Source of the DNA: DASRDU01 sp046331565
Lineage (GTDB): Bacteria > Acidobacteriota > Blastocatellia > RBC074
NCBI GenBank assembly: GCA_046331565.1
Contig: JAXLQP010000001.1
Location: forward strand, 2,790,001 to 2,854,000
Direction of reading: 5' to 3'
Length of the DNA stretch: 64,000 nucleotides
Shown: piece by piece, positions 8,689-16,268 of the stretch
How positions within the stretch are numbered: the first letter of the stretch is position 1
How the letters are laid out: every line of letters begins with the position of its first letter
Notes under the pieces: generated by a model
What the model saw: only the letters and a program-made list of their open reading frames with translations
What the model was told of the DNA's origin: nothing
The model's database searches: none
Translations under genes and position numbers: made by a program

Positions 8689-8732
8689 AAGCGGCAGCGT
8701 CAGGAACTGATCACTTCCCGGCGCTGCCGCTT
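8689..8732. terminator. Hairpin between convergent PilZ and FHA genes
   Basis: AAGCGGCAGCG (8689-8699) pairs exactly with CGCTGCCGCTT (8722-8732) around a 22-base loop. The following T-run is weak and interrupted (TTCGTTTCTG), so termination efficiency is uncertain. Confidence 0.5.
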
Positions 8733-8762
8733 CGTTTCTGCGGCCTGCAATTTCGTCACGCT

Positions 8763-9653
8763 TCATCCGGCCTGCGGCGTCTGGTCGGGTTTGCCGTCTG
8801 TCACCACCTGAAGCTGCCACGTCCCGATTCTGATTTTCTGCTGCGGCGTAAATTCAGCGCGTTCGCCGGGCGGCAGTTCGCGGCCATCAATCAGCACCGG
8901 GTTGCGACCTTCGCAGACGAGCGAAAACTTTCCGTCGTCGAGCCGTTCAATCGTGGCCTGTTTGCGGCTGATTTCCAGATCGCCTTCCAGTTTCAGATCA
9001 ACGCGAATGTCCTTTGAGCCACGTCCGATTGAAATCCGGGACTGGTGAAAGTTATGCGTTTCGGTTTCGCCGCCGTCGCGCGTCAGAAGCAGTGAAAAGA
9101 GCGGCGCACGCGGGCGCACAATCGTCGCCTCGCTGTCGGCAGGCGCGGGCGGCATCGCGGCTGACAGCGTGGCTTCATCAGCAGGCGGAGCCTCGACCGC
9201 CACAGGTTCATTCTTTTTGCGCGGGCGGACTTCGGTGCGCGGCGCAGTGCTGTCCCAGACAGGCTGCACGCGGAATTTATTTTTTTCGAGCGTCCCGTCA
9301 ACGCGCAATTCGACGGCGAAGGATTTGGTCTGCACGTCCTTTTCACCGACCAGTTCACGCGCCCGTTCTGACAGGACATGGTGCAGCCCGCGTTCCAGTC
9401 CTTCGCGCTTGTCGCCCTGCCATTGCGCGTCATCCTCCTTGCTCAGAAAAACGATGTATTCACGCGGAATGTAAGTCGGGCCGCCGGGCGGAGTGAACAT
9501 TTCCTGCTGCATGACGGTTTCGACTTCGCGGGCGACTGAAACCAGAAACTCCTCCCACGCGCTGCGGGCCTTCGGTTTTTCGGGCGCAAGCGTCGCGGCA
9601 TCCTCGCCGTCAAGCCACTTGCGAAAATCGCTGAGTAAATTTGTGATTCCCAT
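8763..9653 (-). CDS. FHA-domain protein with N-terminal DUF3662 (FhaA-like)
   Basis: 296 aa. Residues ~1-130 resemble the DUF3662 module that precedes FHA in actinobacterial FhaA (FVSVAREVETVM-like helix, then PREYIVFLSKED). An acidic/proline linker follows (~130-185), then a forkhead-associated domain (~190-285) with ISIGRGSKDIRVDL, EISRKQATIE and NPVLIDGRELPPGE; the phosphothreonine-contacting Arg, Ser and Asn/Asp positions are present. It presumably docks phosphothreonine on a substrate or on the kinase encoded immediately upstream in the same minus-strand operon (45-bp gap). Confidence 0.85.
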   Translation of the reverse strand: MGITNLLSDFRKWLDGEDAATLAPEKPKARSAWEEFLVSVAREVETVMQQEMFTPPGGPTYIPREYIVFLSKEDDAQWQGDKREGLERGLHHVLSERARELVGEKDVQTKSFAVELRVDGTLEKNKFRVQPVWDSTAPRTEVRPRKKNEPVAVEAPPADEATLSAAMPPAPADSEATIVRPRAPLFSLLLTRDGGETETHNFHQSRISIGRGSKDIRVDLKLEGDLEISRKQATIERLDDGKFSLVCEGRNPVLIDGRELPPGERAEFTPQQKIRIGTWQLQVVTDGKPDQTPQAG

Positions 9654-9698
9654 AACTGATTCCCTTGCGGCACCACGAACAGATAACAGAATAATCCT

Positions 9699-11252
9699 TC
9701 AATTCTCTCTGACGCACGAATCACAGCCGCTGATCCAGCCTTCACTCTGACTGCCGGTATGCGGCGTGACATCGGCTCCCTGGCTCCACCGGCTGACTTC
9801 GATGCGCACCCATCCTCCGCTGCGTTCCAGGATGCGATGATTCGTTCCCTGCGGGACTGCGCCGATGATTTCGTACTGCATGCCCGGCCCGGTGCGCACG
9901 TTCAGATTGGACGGCAGCACTTCCACCTGCGGCGCGCCACGAAAGGCTGATTGTCGCGCCGCGTAACGATGCACGCCCAGCAGCGCAAAGAACAGGGCCA
10001 GCGCGCAAACGACCGTCAGCAGCACGGTTTTGAAAAAGTCTGACTTTTCCGGCAGCTCTTCGTCAGCGACAGCCTGATGCCCGTTTCGAAGCGGAGCGGG
10101 CTGGCGATTGTTGCCCGCGAGCGGTTGCGCAACCGGCTGAGCCAGGGCGGCCTGAGTCGCAGGCTTCAGATCAACGACGATGCCTTTGCGGGCAGGCGGT
10201 TTGTAATCATCCGCTGCCGGAGTTCGTCCGGCAGGAATGGCCTGCGGAATCGAATGCAGCGCGCGGATTGAACCGGAACTGGCCAGCACCGGTTCAAATT
10301 CAGGCGTCATCGGCGCAGTCGGCACATTTTCAGGGCTGACGTGCAGGCGCGGCCTGACCTGCGTTTCAACTTCGTCATCGCTGGTGGCCAGGGCCGCGAC
10401 ACCAGCCAGGTCGCTCCAGAATTCAGTCACCGAAGCGTGGCGCGCCGCGACTTCAGTGGCAGTGGCTTTGCACAGAACCTTGAGCAGACCGTCGGCCCAG
10501 GGCTGCGCGTGCAGGTGCGCAGGCAGCGACGTAATCTGTTTGCGATAAAACTCGTTCGGTGCGCGCCCGCAGACAACCGTATAAAAACTTTTCGCCAGCG
10601 AGTAAATGTCAGCCGCCGCCGTCAGTCGGCCATAGCTCGATGCGGCATCGTCGGGATGATGTTCAGGCGCGGCATAAATGCCCGTGCCGACGCGGGTGAT
10701 TTCTGTTCCGGCCTGCGCGGTCAGCTTGGCCACGCCGAAATCGGCAATTTTCACGTCATGGTAATCGGCGCTGAGCAGAAAGTTATTCGGCTTCAGATCG
10801 CGGTGAATCACGCCTTCGCTGTGCGCATAAGCCAGCGCCTCGCAAAGCTGCCTGAAATAAAGCAGCGCCTCGTGCAGTTTCAGCGCATTGCCTGACCGCT
10901 GGCGACAAAGCTGCAACAGATCGCCGCCCGGCATATATTCCAGCACCAGATAATGAAACGGCACATTGCGCAAATCAGCCGCCGTGCCGTGCCCCAGGCG
11001 CAGAATCACGTGCGGGTGGCGCACGGTGTCGAGCGCGATGGCTTCATTCTGAAAATTCTCAATCAGCGTGCGTTCAAGATCGGCGTCAGGCGTGCCCTGC
11101 AAAGTCGTGTTGAGCGCCTTCAGCACAACTTCCATCCCGCCGCCGTGCTGATCGCGGGCGACCCAGATTTCAGCATAACTGCCCAGACCCAGCCGCTCCC
11201 GCACTTCGTAGCGGTCATCCACCAGACTGTGTTCAAGCTTGAGTTCAGGCAT
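9699..11252 (-). CDS. Membrane Ser/Thr protein kinase with extracytoplasmic SH3b domain
   Basis: 517 aa. Kinase domain ~10-285 with glycine loop LGLGSYAEIW, ATP lysine in VVLKAL, catalytic loop HRDLKPNN, KIADFGVAK (DFG) and YAAPEH: all catalytic residues are present, so an active Hanks-type kinase is expected. A Pro/Ala-rich linker leads to one transmembrane helix (~410-430, TVVCALALFFALLGV), then an SH3b domain (LNVRTGPGMQYEIIGAV...GGWVRIEV) outside the membrane, which may sense cell wall fragments. It lies between the PP2C gene and the FHA gene, forming a phosphorylation module. Confidence 0.92.
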   Translation of the reverse strand: MPELKLEHSLVDDRYEVRERLGLGSYAEIWVARDQHGGGMEVVLKALNTTLQGTPDADLERTLIENFQNEAIALDTVRHPHVILRLGHGTAADLRNVPFHYLVLEYMPGGDLLQLCRQRSGNALKLHEALLYFRQLCEALAYAHSEGVIHRDLKPNNFLLSADYHDVKIADFGVAKLTAQAGTEITRVGTGIYAAPEHHPDDAASSYGRLTAAADIYSLAKSFYTVVCGRAPNEFYRKQITSLPAHLHAQPWADGLLKVLCKATATEVAARHASVTEFWSDLAGVAALATSDDEVETQVRPRLHVSPENVPTAPMTPEFEPVLASSGSIRALHSIPQAIPAGRTPAADDYKPPARKGIVVDLKPATQAALAQPVAQPLAGNNRQPAPLRNGHQAVADEELPEKSDFFKTVLLTVVCALALFFALLGVHRYAARQSAFRGAPQVEVLPSNLNVRTGPGMQYEIIGAVPQGTNHRILERSGGWVRIEVSRWSQGADVTPHTGSQSEGWISGCDSCVREN

Positions 11253-11260
11253 TCAGTAAA

Positions 11261-11304
11261 TTTCAGATTTGAAATCCGTGATTTGAAATTTGAGATTTGA
11301 GATT
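11261..11304. repeat. Heptamer repeat array, ATCTCAA family (intergenic copy)
   Basis: On the minus strand this gap between the PP2C and kinase genes reads as degenerate 7-bp units AATCTCA/AATTTCA/AATCTGA. The same unit family occurs inside the NRPS adenylation domains between motifs A2 and A3 (for example 34977-35022), showing it is a dispersed repeat rather than a coding motif. Confidence 0.65.
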
Positions 11305-11309
11305 CGGGT

Positions 11310-12680
11310 TTACTGCGCTGCCGCAGCGCGTTTCAGATTTTCACTCACGCCCTGGCGATTGCCGAGCGCGTCATAAGCCACCGCCAGGTGCAGAAAGACG
11401 CCGGGCAGCTTGTCATTGAGCTTTGCCGCTTCGCTCAGATTTTTTGCGGCGTCCTGATACTGCTTCAATTCAAGCTGCGTGCGGCCCAGCCAGTAACGCG
11501 ATTCGGCATTGGCCGGGTCTTTGTTCACCAGCGCCGCGAAACCATCCCGCGCCTTGTCGAATCGTTTTTCCTCAAACAGCGCCCGCGCCGAAGCCAGATC
11601 AGGATTCGCCTGCGGCTGATCAACGACGCCCGCCTGCGCCGCCGGTGTGGACGATGGCGCGGGATGGCCCCAGATCAGCGCATAAAGCTGATTGTAATAA
11701 AGCCCGACCAGAAAGGCCCCGGCCACGATCAGCGCGAGCAGTGCCAGTTGCAGCAGGTTGCTCGCCAGCCTGCCGCCCTGTCGCGTTTTCGTTGACGTAT
11801 TCACAGGCTTTGTGCGGTGAAAGACTTTGTCGGCCAGGCTCGCGGGCTTCTGTTCGCTGTTGAAATCAACGCTGATGCGCGAACCGGCAGTTTCATAATG
11901 AGCATTCGTCAGCTCAGCCTTTGGCATGGGTCGCGTCTGCTCATCGGCATAAATGCGTTCGCCGAAATCAACGACAACGGCGGTCAGATTATCTTCAGCG
12001 CCGCGCGTGTAGCAAAGCTCTTTCAATTTGTCGCAGATGCTTTGCGGGTGCGCGCCGCTTTTCATGACTTCTTCCAGTTCAGCGTCGGGAATGTGGCGCG
12101 TGATGCCGTCGCTGCACAGCAGCAGGCTGGTGCGCTCGCTGATCGCAATCATCGTGAAATCAGGCTCGACCTGCGGTTCGATGCCGAGCGCGCGCGTGAT
12201 GATGTTGCGGTTCGGATGGCGCGCCGCCTGAGTGGCAGTCATCTCGCCGCCGCGCACGGCTTCAGCGACTTCGCTGTGATCTTCGGTTTCGCACGTCAGC
12301 CGCTGCCCGTCGAAACGATACACGCGACTGTCACCGACGTGCCCGATGATTGCCCGCGCATCATCAACGACCGCCACGGCCAGCGTGGTCGCCATGCCGT
12401 TGAGTTCGGGATTTTTCACTGAGCCTTCATAAATGCGGCGATTGCTTTCAATGATGGCGTCTCTGAGCAGTTCAAGCACATCGCCGTGCGGGCGCCGACG
12501 AAAGCTTTCAGTAAAAACATCAACAACCGTCTGGCTGGCCACCTGTCCGGCCTGCCGCCCGCCCACGCCATCAGCCACGAGAAACAATCCGCTCTCGCGC
12601 AGCACCAGCAAACGGTCTTCGTTGGCCGTGCGCTTCGGATGCTTCCCGCGATCAGTTACTGTTCCGATAGTGGATTTCAT
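11310..12680 (-). CDS. PP2C-type protein phosphatase with TM and TPR tail
   Basis: 456 aa from ATG 12680 (MKSTIGTVTDRG); a 12743 start would overlap the upstream gene and adds a tail unlike the family. PP2C domain ~1-240 with the metal-binding motifs NEDRLLV, LVADGVGG, VGDSRVYR, LLLCSDGI and AEDNLTAVVV intact. One transmembrane helix near ~310-335 (LALLALIVAGAFLVGL) is followed by an extracytoplasmic tetratricopeptide region (ARALFEEKRFDKA, SRYWLGRTQLELKQY, VFLHLAVAYDALG). It should reverse the adjacent kinase; membrane placement matches the kinase. Confidence 0.9.
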   Translation of the reverse strand: MKSTIGTVTDRGKHPKRTANEDRLLVLRESGLFLVADGVGGRQAGQVASQTVVDVFTESFRRRPHGDVLELLRDAIIESNRRIYEGSVKNPELNGMATTLAVAVVDDARAIIGHVGDSRVYRFDGQRLTCETEDHSEVAEAVRGGEMTATQAARHPNRNIITRALGIEPQVEPDFTMIAISERTSLLLCSDGITRHIPDAELEEVMKSGAHPQSICDKLKELCYTRGAEDNLTAVVVDFGERIYADEQTRPMPKAELTNAHYETAGSRISVDFNSEQKPASLADKVFHRTKPVNTSTKTRQGGRLASNLLQLALLALIVAGAFLVGLYYNQLYALIWGHPAPSSTPAAQAGVVDQPQANPDLASARALFEEKRFDKARDGFAALVNKDPANAESRYWLGRTQLELKQYQDAAKNLSEAAKLNDKLPGVFLHLAVAYDALGNRQGVSENLKRAAAAQ

Positions 12681-12720
12681 CAAGGTCTGCCTGAAAAATT
12701 TCTGCCTGCGGTCGGGCCGG

Positions 12721-13683
12721 TCATTTTTTTGCCCGGCTCTCAAGCTTCAGCACGGGATAATCTGATAGTTTCTTCCACAGCAGATGCAGACTGCCATCTT
12801 CATCCTGCCTGACCACGCGAAAGACGATCAGCACGTCAGCCCTGCCGTAATTGATGGCGCGCAGCCCGTAAGCGGTGTTGAGCCTGGCCGGGACTGATGA
12901 TTTGTAAACGTGACCGTCAGCCGTAATGCCATCTCTGAGATGCTTCAACTGCGCCAGGTAATGCTCAGGATCAACCGGAGGCGGAAAGGTGTGCAGCAGC
13001 GTCAGACCTGGCGAATCGGTTTTCAACTGCTCCAGCGGCACATCGCCGAGTTCGGTCAGCACAGCCAGTCTTTCCCCGTTCTCAAAAACGGTGCGGTAAA
13101 GTTCACGCATGACAACTGCGCCGGTTCTGTTTTCAAACAGGTCAACCCGCTGTTCCGTAAAAAATGCGATCTGAAAATTCCCGTCCTGCAATTTGATCTG
13201 CGCCCATTCATCAGCATCGTGGCGCAGTTTTGTAAACGAGAAAAACGCGCCGCCGCCCGCGATGGGAAGGTCTGCGGATTCATTCTTCACGGCACTGGCG
13301 CTGACTGTCCGACCTCCGGCGCTCAGCAGTTTGCACAGCCCTGTGCCCGGCTGCGCCAGAAAAGCCGCAAAGGTTTTCTGATCCTCAGCCGCAACGGCGA
13401 GCACCTGTTTCTCTTTTTTCGTGAGCTGGCTTTCCTTCCAGAAAACGCGCGGCGCAGACCGTTCAAGTTCAGACGCATATCCGGGCCTGCGTCGGCCATA
13501 CTGCCCTTCGACTGAGCCGCTGCTGCCGCGCTCAGCCGGGCGCGCCATCTGCTGCTGCGTCGGCTGTGGCATTGGCGACTGCTGAGTCTGACCACTGCCC
13601 GAACTGCCGCTCTGCTGAGCCAGGGCTGAAACTGCCAGCAGCCCGGTCAGCCCGATCACAACAAATGGGTCTGTTGATTTCAT
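12721..13683 (-). CDS. Secreted protein of unknown function
   Basis: 320 aa with a short signal peptide (VVIGLTGLLAVSALAQ, cleavage probably after ALA), then a low-complexity Ser/Gly/Gln/Pro stretch (~22-60), then a ~250-residue globular part (starting near RVFWKESQLTKKEKQVLAV) that I do not recognise. No lipobox, no membrane helix. It is embedded between the FtsW gene (11-bp gap) and the PP2C gene (40-bp gap), so a role at the envelope linked to the kinase/FtsW system is reasonable but unproven. Confidence 0.7.
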   Translation of the reverse strand: MKSTDPFVVIGLTGLLAVSALAQQSGSSGSGQTQQSPMPQPTQQQMARPAERGSSGSVEGQYGRRRPGYASELERSAPRVFWKESQLTKKEKQVLAVAAEDQKTFAAFLAQPGTGLCKLLSAGGRTVSASAVKNESADLPIAGGGAFFSFTKLRHDADEWAQIKLQDGNFQIAFFTEQRVDLFENRTGAVVMRELYRTVFENGERLAVLTELGDVPLEQLKTDSPGLTLLHTFPPPVDPEHYLAQLKHLRDGITADGHVYKSSVPARLNTAYGLRAINYGRADVLIVFRVVRQDEDGSLHLLWKKLSDYPVLKLESRAKK

Positions 13684-13694
13684 GCCAGTTCCCT

Positions 13695-15320
13695 TTACTC
13701 AACCGCCTGCGGTTCTGCAGCATTATTCCGATCTGAAATTGCCATCAGCATCCCGATCATCACAAAGCACGTAATCAGCGACCAGCCGCCGTGACTGACG
13801 AATGGCAGCGTGATGCCCGTCATCGGCAGCATGCGAATCACGCCGCCAATATTGACGACTGCCTGAAAACCGAGAAAGGCCGTGATGCCAGCCGCGAGCA
13901 GTTTGGTGTACATATCGCGGGCTTCGATGGCCGTGCGCATCCCGGCCACCATCAGCAGAATGAAGGCCACAATAATCACCGCGCCGCCCGCCAGTCCCAT
14001 CTCTTCGGCAATCGCGGCGTAAATGAAATCTGAATCGGCAATCGGCACGATTTCAGGAAACCCGCGTCCCAGACCTTCGCCGAGCATCCGGCCATCGCTC
14101 ACACCAAACAAAGCCTGCGATGGTTGAAAGGCGTAGGAATTGTACCACGCCTCGTCATTCGACAGTCCCTGCCCTTCGGCCTTGTCAGCTTCCTTCTGCC
14201 ACCACCAGTGTTCATCAGGATCGGGCGCTTTGCCCGCATTGAGCCAGAGATAAAACCGCTGATGAATGCGGCGCGGCACGCCGAGGCTGACGACGTTCTT
14301 GACGCGCTCGACGGCTGAAACATGTTCGCTGCTCGTGAAAATATCAGCGACCGTGTTGTAAGCACCGGCGAGGATGACTGATGAAGCAAACAGCACCCCG
14401 ATCAGCACAATCGCCATCGTCACCTGCGGCAGCCGACGCACGGCAACGAGATACAAGGTCAGGTAAGCGCCGAAAAAGACCAGCATCTGCCCGAAGTCAG
14501 AAAGCAGGAAGAATGGAATGATCGGCAGCACCGCGACGACCAGAAACGGCAGCAGAAACCGCAGCGACGGAATGCCCCAGTAAGTGCGCGACAGATTGCG
14601 GTAATGATCGGCGAGGACTCCGGCATAACTGAGCAGGAAGGAAATCTTGACCGGCTCCCAGGGCGTCGTCAGGCCCAGAAATTTGCCGCCGCGCGAAAAC
14701 AGTCCGGCAATGATCGCAAACGGAATCGTCGTCGCCAGCCCGACAAAAAAGCTGTGCTGCTGCAGCCACAACAGCACGTCATCGCGCCGCATGAAAGTAA
14801 ACGCCACGCCGAAGCCGACGAGTCCGAGCAGCGGAATCAGCGTCGAGAACGAAGTAAAGATGCGGCTCAGTGTCCAGTAACTCTCGTCGCTGTCGTTGTC
14901 AGCATCAACCGGAATTTTATAGTTCGGGTCGCCGAACATCGCGCGCTTCTTTTCGGCATCGTAATGTTCGTTGATGTACCGCTTGCGCAGCGTGTTGGTC
15001 TTTTCCATCCGCGCCGCCGACTTCTGCCGCGCGCTGTATTCGGGATCGGTAAAAAGCCGGTACTGCACGATCTGCCCGACGCTGAACAGAATGATGGCGA
15101 GCGTGAAAATGGCCAGGTCGCCGCGATATTTGTGGCGGCGCGCCAGCCACAGAAAGACAAACAGCACCGGCACAAACAGCAGCGTGTCGCGCAGCACGAG
15201 CAGCAGCGACGGCGAAAAACCGCGCAGCACTCCGGCGCGATAAACCGCCAGGTAGCCGGTCAGATTGACAACGATGAGCAGACTTAAAAGAAGCAGGTGT
15301 GATGAAGGACGGTTTCTCAT
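13695..15320 (-). CDS. FtsW/RodA/SpoVE-family peptidoglycan glycosyltransferase
   Basis: 541 aa polytopic membrane protein; SEDS glycosyltransferase that polymerises lipid II. Family motifs visible: ADHYRNLSRTYWG region, LLSDFGQMLVFFGAYLTLYL (the conserved Asp-containing segment PD/SDFG), GLGRGFPEIVPIADSDFIYAAIAEEMG and the C-terminal PFVSHGGWSLI. It is longer than typical (~380-430 aa) because of a charged insertion at ~100-150 (KRYINEHYDAEKKRAMFGD...) and another near ~355-390 rich in Trp (DEHWWWQKEADK). First gene of the minus-strand kinase/phosphatase operon. RodA versus FtsW cannot be settled from this. Confidence 0.88.
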   Translation of the reverse strand: MRNRPSSHLLLLSLLIVVNLTGYLAVYRAGVLRGFSPSLLLVLRDTLLFVPVLFVFLWLARRHKYRGDLAIFTLAIILFSVGQIVQYRLFTDPEYSARQKSAARMEKTNTLRKRYINEHYDAEKKRAMFGDPNYKIPVDADNDSDESYWTLSRIFTSFSTLIPLLGLVGFGVAFTFMRRDDVLLWLQQHSFFVGLATTIPFAIIAGLFSRGGKFLGLTTPWEPVKISFLLSYAGVLADHYRNLSRTYWGIPSLRFLLPFLVVAVLPIIPFFLLSDFGQMLVFFGAYLTLYLVAVRRLPQVTMAIVLIGVLFASSVILAGAYNTVADIFTSSEHVSAVERVKNVVSLGVPRRIHQRFYLWLNAGKAPDPDEHWWWQKEADKAEGQGLSNDEAWYNSYAFQPSQALFGVSDGRMLGEGLGRGFPEIVPIADSDFIYAAIAEEMGLAGGAVIIVAFILLMVAGMRTAIEARDMYTKLLAAGITAFLGFQAVVNIGGVIRMLPMTGITLPFVSHGGWSLITCFVMIGMLMAISDRNNAAEPQAVE

Positions 15321-15463
15321 TCAGCTAAAGGCCTCTGATCCGCCAGAGATGTACGAATTAAAGTGACCGGATGTTTCCTGGTCTCAGTCCCGACCGGCGC
15401 TGATCACAGCAGTAGTAAAGCGGGTTTTGGGGAATCCTGCAAGGCGGGGGCATTTTACAGAGT

Positions 15464-15536
15464 GCGCAGGCGTGACGACTGCGCTGTTTCAATTAACGAG
15501 CCTGTGCTGAAAGTCCGGCAGGCGTGACGCCTGCGC
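15464..15536. repeat. Repeated small GCAGGCGTGACG hairpins
   Basis: Two related copies of CGCAGGCGTGACG-x-CTGCGCT lie in the gap between the FtsW gene and the response regulator. One is near 15464-15484, the other at 15518-15534, where GCAGGCG/CGCCTGC pairs around TGA. They resemble REP-type extragenic hairpins. The rest of 15321-15547 shows nothing else. Confidence 0.45.
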
Positions 15537-15547
15537 TCCTTGTGATG

Positions 15548-16246
15548 TCATTTCGATTCCGGCTTTTTGGCAGGCAGCGTCGCCAGACCGTGCTGATAAG
15601 CATAGATAATCAGCCCCAGCCGGTCGGCCACGTCGAGTTTGCTGAAGATTGAAGTCAGATAATGGCGCACGGTCGGCTCTGAGATGAAGAGACGTTCAGC
15701 GATCTGCTTGTTTTTGCACCCTTCACCGACCAGGGTAATGATTTCACGCTCGCGCTCGGTCAGGCTGGCAATGCGCAATTCATCAGGATCAGGCTGGCTC
15801 GCCCTGCCGGCCAGGGTCATTTCACTGAGCATGCGCGCGACCGTCGTTCGGTTGAGCCAGACCTCGCCCTCGTGAACCTTCCTGACCGCCTTGATGAGAA
15901 CTTCGGCCATCTCCATTTTTGTGACCAGGCCCATCGCGCCCAGTTTGACCGCGCGATAATGCACCTCAGGATCGGTCATCCCGGTCAGCACCAGAATGCG
16001 CGAACCGTTGATCCGGCTGATCAGATCGGACATAAAATCAAGACTTGATTCAGGCCCCAGATCCAGATCAAGCAGAATCACATCAGGCCGCAGATTGAGC
16101 GCGTCAAAGGCTTCAGTGCGGTTCCCGGCCTCGCCCACCACCAGCAGGCCGGGGTCGCTTTCAAGCAGCAGCCGCAACCCGGTGCGCACCAGCAAATGGT
16201 CTTCGACCAGCAGAATTCGGATGGGGGGAGAAGATGATGCAATCAT
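15548..16246 (-). CDS. NarL/FixJ-type response regulator
   Basis: 232 aa. N-terminal receiver (~8-125) with acidic pair ED (LLVEDHLLVR), phospho-acceptor Asp in DVILLDLDLG (~57), conserved Thr in VLTGM and Lys in VTKMEM. C-terminal LuxR-type HTH (~165-225) with LTEREREIITLVGEGCKNKQ and ISEPTVRHYLTSIFSKL. It is downstream of and co-directional with the histidine kinase gene (22-bp gap), a likely cognate pair. Confidence 0.92.
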   Translation of the reverse strand: MIASSSPPIRILLVEDHLLVRTGLRLLLESDPGLLVVGEAGNRTEAFDALNLRPDVILLDLDLGPESSLDFMSDLISRINGSRILVLTGMTDPEVHYRAVKLGAMGLVTKMEMAEVLIKAVRKVHEGEVWLNRTTVARMLSEMTLAGRASQPDPDELRIASLTEREREIITLVGEGCKNKQIAERLFISEPTVRHYLTSIFSKLDVADRLGLIIYAYQHGLATLPAKKPESK

Positions 16247-16268
16247 AAAATCACTGTCAGTCTGAAAA

